64,000 nt of DNA from the NCBI RefSeq assembly GCF_032062135.1, contig NC_092858.1, positions 125,813,423-125,877,422 on the forward strand. Direction: 5' to 3'. Positions 11,880 to 23,524 of this stretch are shown here, one piece after another. Position numbers and translations under genes: made by a program. The number at the start of each line of letters is the position of its first letter. The stretch's first letter is position 1. Under the pieces are notes generated by a model, which did not search any database, was not told the DNA's origin, and worked only from the letters and a program-made list of their open reading frames with translations. This stretch comes from Pyxicephalus adspersus. Lineage: Eukaryota; Chordata; Amphibia; Anura; Pyxicephalidae.

Positions 11880-13548
11880 TTAAATAATATGCTAATACCA
11901 ATGTACAGCCATCATAATGTTATAATTAAATTGAAGCTTCCTGTGGGTGCTTTGTTAGGGAAAAATTGTTGCTTGCACTTGGGAATCTTCTGGGAATTTT
12001 TGTAGAGTAGTTGTGTGGCAAACTATGACCTTGCGCCGCCAAAAAAAGGACTCCCCCGTGTGTGCCTTCTACAAAACCCAAGCTTCAACTGTTTTTTTCC
12101 CAACAGTTTTTCCCCAACAAAGCAGGTTGCTATTGGTTTTGATAGTTTGAGTGCCTCAAGAGTTTCCGTCACTTTAAAAGTCCAACAATTGTCTGTGGGT
12201 TGCCTATAACCGGATAGCCGCAAAAAAATTACTCGGTCTTTTGCTGTGGAAACTGCGCTGTGGCGCTATATAATTTCTTGTTGAATGTCTCAAATTCTGA
12301 AAAAAATAGTTCCAGGTTTTCTGGGAACTTGTTTTAATTTTGGGTAGAGTCTTAAATTTGAGTTTTGTGGTTGTTTACCAGCATTTTACCCGGTTTATGG
12401 TTCCAAGTGAAAAATTTGTGACTCGACCAGTGGAGTGATTTTCCTGCTCTGGCAGTGGGAAAAAGATTCATCTCTGTACAAAGAGCTTCAAACTGGGGCT
12501 TTAAATCTATCTGAGGATTCCTTCCATGTCTGGACAAGAGTTCCCCATATCCTATGAGTTTAGCATTCAGGGTTAAAGTCTGAGCTCTTTTGATTTTGGA
12601 GGCCAATTTTATCTAGGTGTATCACTAGCCAAATATACCTCATATAATATATTTGCACCCAATTTCACAGGCTGACATTTTTGCCTGTTCTTACTTGCCA
12701 TAGTAATAGGAGCAGAATCCTAATATGGTCACCTCTGATTAAAATATACCCTCCACTGCCACAACTGATACTATATCGATGTTATATTAATGTGTCTTCT
12801 AGCATCATGGCTGAGGCATCTCCACTAAAACACTTTTTCTTTATCTTTTTTAAAGTGAAACTTCCTTATCCTGTTTATGTGTCATTTTGCAGAAAGTGTA
12901 TCTCTGTACCAAAGTTACATGCTCCTAGATTCAGTAAAAGATTGAAAGTGATGTTTAAAAACTCTGCTAGAGATGAGATTCATTATCGCTCTGTGAGTGA
13001 ATATTGGATCTTAAGTTGACTTCTATGTCCCTTGAGAGCAGACAACAGTTGTTGTTGGCAATGATGTTGTGCTAAGCCCCAAAAACCACAATAGTGTAAG
13101 GAAAAGACAGCACTCCAAAATTAAACTTGAGTGGAGGCTCTGTGAGTCATTCCTGAATGCAGAGTTCACTTATATGTCCCTTGTGCAGAAGAGATGTATT
13201 TATTTAAGAACTTACAGCTGCAGTTGTCATTAGCAGAAGTCATTCTAAGACAGAGGGGCCCTGATTCATCAGACTGTAATACCATCTAAAGCTACTCTGT
13301 GGCTATGTTATATTGGTGGGAGTGAAGAGGAGTCGAGGACCAGATAATCCTGCATAAATTGGGAAGGTACAATTTTTAAAAAATGTATATGGTGACTGGA
13401 CTTCTTATTTAAGCTCTTCTCTCTTCCTATGAAAAACATACTTATACTTAACCTCACATATTTCTACTTACTAACATCCATAGTATCTGTATTTATTTAC
13501 CAACCCCCCCCCCCCAAGGTAGTTGTGGAGGCAGGGACTAGTTCTATA
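11880..13548. other. No recognised feature
   Basis: AT-rich sequence with chance frames of up to 112 codons. None shows splice boundaries or a familiar motif. A C9 run near 13505 precedes the 84-bp array. Confidence 0.45.
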
Positions 13549-13549
13549 G

Positions 13550-15360
13550 CTATCTTGGTTTATTGTGATTCATACAGAACACTTTGCACTTAGCTTTTTT
13601 GTACTCTCTCCAGCTGTGGATCACATCTCATGGTAACTTGGTTTTTTATGATTTATATGAAAGACTTTACACTCAGTTCATGCTACACTTCTCTGACCAT
13701 GTACTACATCCTCAGGGGTGTAGTCGTAAAAAAAGAAGAGGCGGCACAGTTCCATCCATGGCAATCGCGCATGCGCATCATTGTCATTTAAACATGCCCG
13801 CCCCATTACACCTCTGCCTACGTGTCACTCAAAGGGCAAGAAACTTGCCCCAGAGTGACGTCATGGTACCAGAACCTGCCCACTCGCCCATCGCAGGTCT
13901 AAGCCTGCCATGGGAGTGTGGGACGATTGTGTTCGGAGACACAACCCGCCCATGGCCCTGAGCCTGCAATTCCATACAGAAGACATGGTCTGCGGCTCTG
14001 GCCAGTGCACACCCCTAGCAGGGTCCTTCTCCTGGCCCTGTGGGGGGTGGACCGTCCAGAGCCACAGACCAGCAAAGAATTCCTTGCCCATGCGTGCCCA
14101 TTCCCGAAAAAAGTGAGGGCGGCATTTCCACCAAAGCATGCCCTACTACACTCCTGCACATTCTTTTGCCTCCTTGGTTTAATATTATTCCTAGAGAACA
14201 TTTTACACTAACACTATGGTACTCCTCTCTAGCCATGGAACACAGCTAATGGGCAACTCTGTACATTATGATTCATAGAGAACACTTTGCACTCTATGGT
14301 ACTATTCTCTGACAGCGGAACACAACCAATGCACTACTTGGTTTAGAATGATTAAGAGAAGAACATTTTTCACTTTGTCTATACTAGTACACATATCATG
14401 GACTACTTGGTTTATTAAGATTTTCGCACTTAGTCTATGGTTTTCCCTTCCAGCTGTGGAACCCAGCCTATGGATGACTTGGTTTATTATGATTCATACA
14501 GGACAAATTGCAGTAAGTCGTTGTTACTCTTCTCTGGTTGTAGAACACAGCCCATGGCTGATTTGGTTTAGTATGATGCATACAGAAAAAATTGCAGTAA
14601 GTCTATGTTACTCTTCTCTGGTTGTAGAACACAGTCCATGGCCTACTTGGTTTAATATGAATCATACAGAACACTTCACAGTCAGTCTATGGTAGTTTGC
14701 TCTAGCTGTGGAACACAGCCTATAGTTGACTTGGGCAATTACAATTCATACAGACCCATTTCCATTTAGTCTATGGTACTCCTCTTTTACCATGGAACAC
14801 ATCCTACAGCACTCTTGGTTTAATATTATTCATACAGAACACTTTACACTCAGTCTCTTGTATTCTTCTCCAGCCTCAGAACACAACCCATGGCAAAATC
14901 TGTTTACTAGGATTTACAGAGAACACTTTGTACTCTTTCTATTATACTTGAGTCTGGCAGTTTAAAACAACACACAGCCTACCCAGTTTAGTATGATTTA
15001 GAAAGAAAAATTTGCACTTAGTCTGTGGTACTGCTCTGCAGTCATGAAACACATCTAATGACCGGCCTGGTATATTTCCATTCATTAAGAACATTTCACA
15101 CTGAGTTTTTGATACTCTTTGCCAGCCATGGAGCACAGCCTATGGTTGACTTGGTTATCATGATTCATAGAGAACCCTTTGTACTCAGTCTATGGTACTC
15201 CTCTACAGCCACACAATACAGCTCATGGCCAACTTCCTTTATTAGGATTCATGAAGAAAACTTTGTATTAATTCTATGGTACTTTTCTCTGTCCATAGAA
15301 CACAGCCCATGGACAACTTGATTTATTATGATTCAAAGAGAACACTTTAGACTCTAGCCT
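13550..15360 (+). repeat. 84-bp minisatellite, frame-preserving period
   Basis: The marker TTGGTTTA or a variant recurs about every 84 bases: 14562, 14647, 14731, 14815, 14899, 14983, 15067, 15151, 15235 and 15318, with shorter units near 14407 and 14479. A unit reads roughly CTTGGTTTATTATGATTCAT, ACAGAACACTTTGCACTCAG, TCTATGGTACTCCTCTC, CAGCTGTGGAACACAGCC, TATGG. Divergence between units is high, so the array is old. Since 84 is 28 codons, several consecutive units stay open and give a 28-residue repeat (SSLVVEHSPW, then WFxMxHTE). An hAT element interrupts it at 13713-14156. Confidence 0.9.
13713..14156. mobile_element. hAT non-autonomous element in the satellite
   Basis: The termini are CAGGGGTGTAGTCG and, complemented, CAGGAGTGTAGTAG. 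The flanking 8-mers TACATCCT (13705-13712) and CACATTCT (14157-14164) match at 6 of 8 positions, fitting an old hAT target duplication. The CpG-rich interior (AGAGTGACGTCATGGTACC, GGGTCCTTCTCCTGGCCCTG) is shared with the elements at 48083 and 9484 and partly with 30195. It splits the 84-bp minisatellite, so it inserted after the array formed. The open frames inside (60-100 codons, both strands) come from GC-rich sequence and are not genes. Confidence 0.75.
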
Positions 15361-16164
15361 ATAAATTATGTTTTGTCAAATCAATAAACACTCATGTGCC
15401 TGTTCCCTTAAGTGCTTGTCAAACCAATATTTGCATTGCATTTATAAGCTATCCAAACACATGCATGATGTAAATGTCAACAAAAAATATTTCAGGTAAG
15501 CTTTGTTTTGTTCTAAGTAAAAACAAAATCAACTAATCTTCATAGAACAAGCTATTAAACAAAATAAATGATCTATTTGATGAAAGCATACAAATTTGAA
15601 GATATTTTATTACTGCAAAAAAACTTGTGTACAGTAAAAAGGGGACCCGGTCTGATAATTCCATTGTTTAGTTGGGAATTCTTTTACATAGTCATGTTTC
15701 ATGCAGAGTAATATGTTCACCAGAACTGAAAAATTTTTATTTTCCACTTTTCAGACTCTAAAGAGTACTTCTAAGAAGAATGCTTTGTTGGCCATAAAGA
15801 ATGGAGAGGTCCCTAACCTTCACAGGCTTCTAAAAAGCAAACAGTGGTTCTTATATGAATATTATATTTCACCATCAGTTTGTAGTGGAAGTGAGATCTC
15901 TAGTAATGAACTAATAATCGAAGGCTCCTCTGTCTCCTTGTGCAGGATGACTGGTCTTGTATCCAACTCTCACCTGTTGGGTCCTTCCCACAGTTCTGCT
16001 CCCTGCACTAATTTTGCAAACAATGAGTTTGCAAAAGGATTGATTGTATGCAAATGTTGATTTATATTAATTGTTGTTAAATATGTTTAAATATGTTTTA
16101 AAGTTATCATGCCTAGAGTTCACTTTTTTAAATTGAATGAAAAAGAGTTGTGAGTAGTAAATCC
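15361..16164 (+). other. Unassigned DNA with a dispersed repeat piece
   Basis: A 119-codon frame (15701-16060) overlaps a segment at about 15930-16060 that resembles 41470-41640 (both carry a CTGTGCAGG/TTGTGCAGG motif, CCTGTT, TTCCTCCCACAACTCTGCTC-like text and TTTGCA). I therefore treat the frame as repeat-derived and not as a gene. No splice-site support was found. Confidence 0.35.
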
Positions 16165-16167
16165 TAA

Positions 16168-16492
16168 AGCTGCGTACGCACTTTTTGTCGTTGGAAAGGA
16201 TCTTTCACGATCCTTTCCAACGACAAGGGACTGCACGATGCATGAATGGTGCTGTACATACAGCACCGTTCATGCTCTATGGAGAGGGGAGGGGGAGAGC
16301 GACGGAGCGGCACCCTGCTGCGCGCTCTCCCCTTCCCTTTCATTAGGATCGGCTGTCGTCCATCGTCCATGGATCCGGCAGGATGGTCGTTCGGACGATG
16401 GACGACACCAACTGTACACACGGCAGATTTTCGCCCGATATTTGGCCAATGCCGATTATCGGGCGATAAAAATCTGCCGTGTGTACGTAGCT
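16168..16492. mobile_element. Harbinger-like MITE, copy 1
   Basis: The termini are AGCTGCGTACGCAC and, complemented, AGCTACGTACACAC. They are flanked by identical TAA at 16165-16167 and 16493-16495, fitting the TWA target of PIF/Harbinger transposons. The interior is GC-rich and contains hairpins, such as GTCGTTGGAAAGGATC facing GATCCTTTCCAACGAC within 50 bases, and CGTCCATCGTCC facing GGACGATGGACG. The ends match the elements at 17824 and 23124 while the core differs. No transposase is present. Confidence 0.8.
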
Positions 16493-16495
16493 TAA

Positions 16496-17820
16496 AACTT
16501 CAAGAAAAAAAAGAATGCTGAATGTAATTTCCTGCTATACATCATGTTTTGTAATTATTTCCAATTACTATAAACAATGTGCAGAAACAGCTAAATAGCT
16601 TTAAAGCTCACATACTTATCATTTAACAAGTCAAAGCTCAATCATTCACTTACTTGTGAATCTCTCATTACAATGACAACCGATGAGAGATCAGCTCCTC
16701 CTTATTTGAATATCACATCACAGATTTTCTGCTTCTATTTGAGGCTTCTTACACATATAGTTACTGTGAAATGTTTTGTAGTAAAATGTGTATATATTTG
16801 CTGGATATAAATATTTTAGAATCAAACACATTCCTTGCAGAGGTATTACTGAATCCAATTCAAATTTTAGTGGGCACTCAAATGTATTCACAAAACATGA
16901 ACATAAAGTAATCGTTTGGTGTTTCTCTATACACTGGATCAATGTTTTCATGGTCTGTCAGAAAAAAATACAAAATTCAGTCTCCTGGATCCCAAAGAGC
17001 CACAAATCTGCAGCACCATAATCACAGCCTTATCCAGGCCCTTTATCCTAATTTCCTGGTGACATTGTGAAAAACACTTTGAAATCATCTTCAAACCCAG
17101 CCTTACATTATGACTATGCTATAATATCTAATATTTATGTGATTTATTTGCATGCTAATCAAAAAGAAAGAGAACTCATTTAGCCTTGGAGAATGTGTTA
17201 CAGAATCACTAAATAGTGATTATAGCCTAATAACATCCATGTAGATAAAATGATATCTTAAGGAACTATTTGTTTCCGAATCATCATATCCATTCATGCA
17301 TGGTACAGGTAAAAAAAAATTGTCATTAAACAATAAAATAGGTTTCCTACGACCTGTTTAACTAGCTGTGGCTCAATCGCAATAGCCTGTTTCTGGGTCA
17401 TTGTGTTGCTTTCATTTTGCAAACACGGAAGAATCTTTGTATATTCAGGTCTTTCGGTGCAATGAAAATGTGATTTGTTTGCCTGGTGTTTTTACTGTTC
17501 AGTGCAAACAGAAAATGTAATTATCAAACTCTCCAAATGATATATTATGCATTTATGTGTGTCTATTAACTTTTTCAGTTTTTGGTATTTTACATTTATC
17601 TTGTGCTAATCATATTACTCTGCTTTTTTATTCATTGTTGCTGATTATGACTTCTCTTATGAATTTACAGATAGGGTCCACCAGTTTGAGCACTGGAATG
17701 CTTCTAATAAATACTCACAATTCAACAGCTAAAAGGCCTTGCTGCATTTAGACTAAGCACTATAGGGAAAACTATATCAGGGTCATTTGGATTGTGCATC
17801 ATTCATAAAAGCTTGCGGAC
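16496..17820. other. No recognised feature
   Basis: AT-rich sequence with only short chance frames. I see nothing supportable. Confidence 0.5.
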
Positions 17821-17823
17821 TAA

Positions 17824-18248
17824 AGCTACGTACACACTTCCAATTATTATCGTTGGAAAACGAACGACGAACGATCCTGCACGATATCTACGAACGATCG
17901 TATAGCACCGATCCTGCACATAGAGATAACGACACGATCGTTCGTAGATATTGTACACACAATAGATACGATCGTTTGAGCGATAGAGGAACTATGTGCA
18001 CCACAGGAAAGTGAACGAACGTTCGTTCATTACGCATGCTCAGACCATGGACGATCAACGAACGATCGTACACACGAACGATGTTCAACGATCGTCGTCC
18101 AATCCGATCCGCCGGTCCGGTCGTTCGTTTCCAACGACTTTCCTCGTTCGTCGGCGTCGTTGGTTACTTTTTTTACGAACGATTTTTGCCCAATTGATCG
18201 TTCGTCGTTCGTTTTGAACGATAAAAATTGGAAGTGTGTACGCACCTT
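17824..18248. mobile_element. Harbinger-like MITE, copy 2, CGATCGTT-rich
   Basis: The left end AGCTACGTACACACTTCCAA and the right end, complemented AGGTGCGTACACACTTCCAA, extend into ATTxTTATCGTT on both sides, giving terminal inverted repeats of some 35 bases or more. The flanks are TAA on the left and TTA/TAA on the right. The interior has dozens of CGAACGATCG/CGTTCG motifs, making it unusually CpG-dense. Several overlapping frames on both strands arise from this bias. It is the same subfamily as 23124-23524. Confidence 0.8.
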
Positions 18249-18635
18249 TAATCTGTGCATTCATATCTGCGCAAATTTGGGCAAACCTGGTAAGTTAGAC
18301 ATGGGGTGTAAATGTGGATGCTGGCCTATTCCTTGGCAGCAGCAGTGCAGTAAATATAGTTTAATTTAGTTTGATGGGTTTTGATGAGATAGGTTTTCAT
18401 AGAAGTGAGGGCAAAATGGTATAGGGGAATTTATTCCAGAGAGTGACCCCAAAGTATGAATTTGTAGGAGCATATGAATAAGTAGTATGCCAGTATGTGT
18501 TAATGAAGAAAGAGTGTCTGGTTTGTAACAGTACCATAATGAAGAGGCACAGTCATTTAGGACAAAGCCTGAAAGCAGAGATTAAACCAACTTGGGGTCA
18601 GCAGTTTCTAATTAAATGTGAAGGGCATGGTGCCT

Positions 18636-18765
18636 CGTGCATCTGCATAGAATTTGTATCCCCCCCATGTTTGTATTTTCCTCAGGGTGCTCCGGTTTGT
18701 TCCTATGTCCCAAAAATATACTGGCTTCCCCCCAAAGACTATAGTAGGGACATTAGATTGTAAAT
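18636..18765 (+). mobile_element. Degenerate V-SINE (3' part)
   Basis: The text CATCTGCATAGAATTTGTAT, then TTTTCCTCAGGGTGCTCCGG, TGTCCCAAAAATATACTGGC, TTCCCCCCAAAGACTATAGT and AGGGACATTAGATTGTAA follows, with substitutions, the body and tail of the SINE whose head is at 63849. The tRNA-like head is missing or too diverged to see. The 88-codon frame across it is not a gene. Confidence 0.65.
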
Positions 18766-19167
18766 ATATTTTGGAGACAGGGTAGTAAAATATATTTACA
18801 GTATATAGTTAATAAATGTATTAAGCTAATAACTTACTTTACTAAATATTATAATGACCCTTAAAGTCTACCAGTAGTAAACACGTATGCAGTAAAATAA
18901 AGCCAACCTGTAATTGAAAGCACTTGGAGGTACATACACATTTAATTATGTTCATTGCGACCAAAAAGCCACATAAGCTGGCAGGGGTTCTTCAGCAAAT
19001 GCTAACCCCATCTCCTTAATATGTGACCTATTGAACAATACGCCTGCTCAACACATTAAGGAACTATTTTTAAGCTTGTAGGAAAGAATGGAACAGAACA
19101 GTGACCTTCAGGACCTTAGTTGACATCTCCAAGAACTCTCGAGGTAAGCAAAATTTATGCTCTAGAG

Positions 19168-19573
19168 CAGGGGTCGGCAAACTTTTTGGACTACTAGGCC
19201 AATTCATGAGGTTAAGAAGGAACACTAGGCCAACAGAAACAAGGTGTCCAAAGAAAAGGTTTTTTCCAACCGTGACTGCAAGCGAGCAGCCTTCCGCTCA
19301 TCCGCGGTGTAGTCTCTGTACGTGTGCGTGTTTGCCATCAAAATCAGTCCATTCGGAGTTGAAGACATGATGTTTGAGGTCAACCTTACAGAGACTGGTA
19401 GCTGCACGTTGCTTCTGCTTATTAGGCATAGTAATTGGGGTTACTGTGCCGGAACTCGATGATATTGATGATATTGCGGGAACTCACGGTAACGCAACAC
19501 TTCAAGCATTAGGCCAGACTGGAATACTGATTAGGCCATATCTAACCTAAAGGCTGGAGTTTGCCTACTTCTG
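19168..19573. mobile_element. hAT element with palindromic target site
   Basis: The termini are CAGGGGTCGGCAAACTTTTT and, complemented, CAGAAGTAGGCAAACTCC. Perfect 8-base target duplications CTCTAGAG flank it at 19160-19167 and 19574-19581. The NTCTAGAN target is typical of Charlie-like hAT transposons. The interior carries ACTAGGCCAATTCATGAGG and ends with GATTAGGCCATATCTAACC, with no transposase. It abuts a second hAT element on the right. Confidence 0.85.
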
Positions 19574-19581
19574 CTCTAGAG

Positions 19582-19869
19582 CATCGTTTCCTAACCTTTT
19601 TACCCCAGAGGAACCGTAAAGTAAATTTCAGGTCAGAGAATCTCTGATTAAATTAATTCTTGAAGATGGTGTAAGCAATGATCGCCCCTTTTACAGTGTT
19701 ATTGAAAATTCCACCCCTCTAGACAGCTAAATTATCAATGGTGTCATACTACTGGCGCTGCCAAATGGCACTGAACCCGGAACGATGCAGGCACTATCAG
19801 ATGGAAAGTCAACCAGTCAAAGCTCATTAAACCCCTAACAACCCCTGGAGGAACCCTGTTTGAGAATGG
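19582..19869. mobile_element. Second hAT element sharing the target site
   Basis: The left end CATCGTTTCCTAACCTTTTT and the right end, complemented CCATTCTCAAACAGGGTTCC, resemble the vertebrate hAT terminus CAGTGTTTCTCAACCAGGGT. CTCTAGAG flanks it at 19574-19581 and 19870-19877. The left duplication is also the right duplication of the element at 19168-19573. A fragment with a related end lies at 36150-36197. No coding capacity. Confidence 0.75.
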
Positions 19870-19879
19870 CTCTAGAGGT

Positions 19880-22800
19880 TGCATGATTGGTATGCACCTA
19901 AAAAAATTATCCATCTATTTTCCAAAAAACAGTGGATAGATAATTACACTATATGTGCAACCCTTTGGAACAGTAATATTACCCTAAACTGATGAAGCTT
20001 GAAATACCAATTCTTAAAGTAAACTTGTGCTATGGCTAAACCACATTTTCATTTGAACCCCACACTCTTTATACTTACCTTTAATTCTTTCCCCTGGCAC
20101 CCTATTTGCATGTAGAATTGAAGAGCCTTGTGTAAACTTCAAGTCATTCTGGTTCCAGGCTTACACAGAGCCATGGACTCCTTTTGTCCCCAATAAGGCT
20201 TGAAAACTTATTGCTTGTAAATATAATTAAAATAATGTCAGAAGTGAATCAATAAAATAAATATACCCTTAGAGTGAAAGAAAAACACAAATGAGCCATT
20301 CATATTAATTTTAGGCAATATGGGCACTGACAGGATTCTCATGACCACCTATTGCTAAAGGAGCAACCTGATAATAAAGATAAGATCTTTCTATTTTCTC
20401 AAATGAGACTACCAGTTAAATGGATGTTTGGTGCACATCCTAAGGGTCAAACACAACTGTAATACCAGTACACATACTGTTTTTTTTTTTTATTACAAGA
20501 TTGGATCATGGCAAAATCATGGAACTGGGAACCGTGTTCTCAACTGAATGTAACTGTGGAAAATATAAAACAGACGGCAGGCAGAGGGCAAGGGACTAGT
20601 CATCGGTATTATCTGTATGCTCTCTGCATCTGATTTTTTCCTATTACTGACTTAGCATGCCTTGTTCCATACTGTAACCATAACAAAAACCAAATGAAAT
20701 CCCAAAATATCACGACAACCACAAAAATGCCAATGTATAGAAAAACAAATATAAGTTTGATTATGCACAATTCATGTATGAAAGTTTTTTTTTTAAATAA
20801 AAAAAGTCCAAGCACAAAAAGTTGCCACAGCCAGAATGACGCACAGAGCTGGAACTTTAATGGCTTTATATTTGTAGCCTAGACAAACTGCTTCATTAGA
20901 AGATCATCACCTCTCATCCAGGGATCAGATTGCAACACTGTGTAGCAGGTCAAAGAGAGACTGCAGTAGATGCTGATCTAACTCAGACATTTTGAAACAC
21001 ATCCAAGAACCACATGTGTATCATGATTTACATGAAGGTGTTCAGGAAGAAGATGCTGACCTAATGCCAAAATTAGGTTTGGGGTACTGGAAGCAAAGAT
21101 TTGACCAGAACTTTAAAATTTAAATCATGTATTCTATTTGCAATGTCTTTGCTTTTCCAGACAGTTGCCATAATAATATTCTGGTCTGCAGTGCTGCTAG
21201 TATGGCCACAGTCCCAAACAATGATCGCTGCACTGTTGTGCATTATCTAGAATTTTAAATGAGTCTTCAGTGCTGCAGAAAGCGTCTATGCAGCAGGCAG
21301 AAGTGCTGTAGTGTGTTTTCTATGTGAATATATATTTATATAAATATATATAATACATATGTTACAATTTTAAACATGGTAACATGTGTAGCGCTACAGT
21401 ACAGTACACTTTTAGGGTACGTGTCTTGGAGAATAAATGGAATAGAGAAAGGTTCAAGAGCTGATTTTTAAATAATAAAATGAGGTTGTATCTTTGATAT
21501 GAAATTATGAATTATTGGTAGCCACCCTTGGCACCTTCAGATCTATTCAACAGCTTGGTTACCAGTTTCCTTTACATTCACTTTTCAGAATTCAGACCTT
21601 GTCTCTTTCACTGTCTTGGTGCATCAAACTGTATTCCAAAATAATATGAGTAAAAATAAATCAATGAACAATGAATATAATTTTATAGGATTAATGGGGA
21701 TTTTCACTTAGCTTTGAATAGAAAATATTCTGTTAGTCACATATCCACAGTGTAAAGATAACAGTGAAAAACAAAAGACAAATGTGTATTGATATAGAGT
21801 ACCATGATAATATGTCCAATTAGCAAAAAAAAACATAAATTCTAATAAAATATAACACTGGTTATAACAAGGTCATTCAGGTACAACATGTGTTTGAAAG
21901 GTATAAGGATCTTATTAAAAAATCTGTTTTTGTGGTATCAGTTGTAGAGCAATTTCTCAGTACAGAATGATTCATACACATCATCTCTTAGCCATTCTAG
22001 GAGTCACAAGTAAATCTAACATAAAACCAGGCTTTCTTTAACCTTAGATGCCCTGGACACAGCATAATGTAAAGATGTTCCTGTCTGTGCAGCCCATTAT
22101 TTTTCCATTAAATCCCAAAATAGGTCTTTTAAAGGGTATATGAGGACAAGACAGGAAAATTCCATATGACTAATTTCTTGGTGACTGATCATGTTTTACT
22201 GAATGATATTTCTACTTAACTGATTACCTTGTAAGAACTGGGTCTGCTATATTTTATCAATGATCCAGGTTTACGACTGGCACGCGCAACAAAATCATTC
22301 ACATTAATAACCAATGATCTCAAGATGTGTGTTCTCAAGATCAAAGATATGTGATCTCAAGATCAAAGAAACTATGATACACTGTAAAAGATTTTATAAA
22401 CAGACGGTAGCACAATTATTATATTGCACCGCATTTTTAATGCCACGTTTTATAAAAAATGATAATGATATCTAAGTACAGAAAAAAAAACTTGTTGGCA
22501 GTGGCACAACTAGAGGCACTGACTTTGTAAAAATTTCTGCTATAGGTACTCTAAGGTGAACATATATACAAATGGTATCAGTAGCAGTACACCAAGGGCT
22601 TTGTACTTGGTCCATACCATCAAAAAATCTGCTCATCCACGCCAAGTAAACTCAAATCTGTAGCTTTGGTGGGTTTCCTAAAACAACAGGGCAACTCTTG
22701 TACCTTTTTAGTGTTGTCAGCATTCAGCCTTTTCAACCAGCTCCTTCAGCAGAGAAAGAAAGCAATAAAGAGACCTCTGAAGATAAAGCAGGTCACATGA

Positions 22801-23120
22801 AAAAAAGTTCTGTTCACAATTGAGATTAATGATGAGGTCTGGCTACCAGGTTAGATGTGGACATGGGAATGGAGGTTTTATCTCACCAAAACTTTCCAAA
22901 ACCTCCAGATTTCAGAGTTTAAATTCTTCATATGTCCGGAACCATGCAGCCTTTGATTATATGTAGGTGACACATACGCACAATGTTGCTAGCCATTGCA
23001 TCATGGTACCTACAATATACTCTTTTAATATTTATGCAATTTTAGTACTACTACAAGCAATATATAACTTTAGGGGTTTATTTAGTGGACACAAAATGAT
23101 ATATACTGCATATGACAGTA
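19880..23120. other. AT-rich DNA, no recognised gene
   Basis: I find no exon with splice support and no complete transposon. Near 22310-22370 the phrase GATCTCAAGATCAAAGA is repeated in short tandem form. The remainder is unassigned. Confidence 0.5.
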
Positions 23121-23123
23121 TTA

Positions 23124-23524
23124 AGCTGCGTACACACTTGCAATAATTATCATTGGAAACGAACGACTAAGGACTGATCGTCCGATAATTGGTAACAAAA
23201 AAGTGCACAACGACGCCGACGAACGAGGATTTTCCCTTGAAACGAATGACCGCCCTGGCGGATCTGATTAAGCGATGATCATTCACTATCTATTGTGTGT
23301 ACGGTCGTTCAGTGATCGTGGATGGTTCTGCAGTACTCTTTTTCCAGTACGTCACTTCCTGCATCGTTCAAACGATTGTATCTAGCGTGTGTACATTATT
23401 GGTGGATTATATTTGAACGATTGTGTTGTTACAACATGTACAGAATTGTGCACAATACGATCTTTCAAAACAATCATTAGTCGTTCGTTTTGTAATGATA
23501 AATATTGCAAGTGTGTACCTAGCT
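23124..23524. mobile_element. Harbinger-like MITE, copy 3
   Basis: The termini are AGCTGCGTACACACTTGCAA and, complemented, AGCTAGGTACACACTTGCAA, with identical TTA duplications at 23121-23123 and 23525-23527. The interior shares ATTATCATTGGAAACGAACG with copy 2 at 17824 and is less GC-rich, as if CpG sites had decayed. No open frame of note. Confidence 0.85.

Noticed and set aside
13861..14211. Several overlapping 70-100 codon frames on both strands
   Set aside because: They lie inside an hAT element with GC-rich sequence, and homologous frames are not conserved in the copy at 48083.
14160..15360. CRISPR-like regular repeats
   Set aside because: Units are contiguous tandem copies without unique spacers, in a vertebrate context.
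17787..18260. Arg/Thr/Ser-rich frames on both strands
   Set aside because: Products of the CGATCGTT-rich interior of a Harbinger-like MITE.
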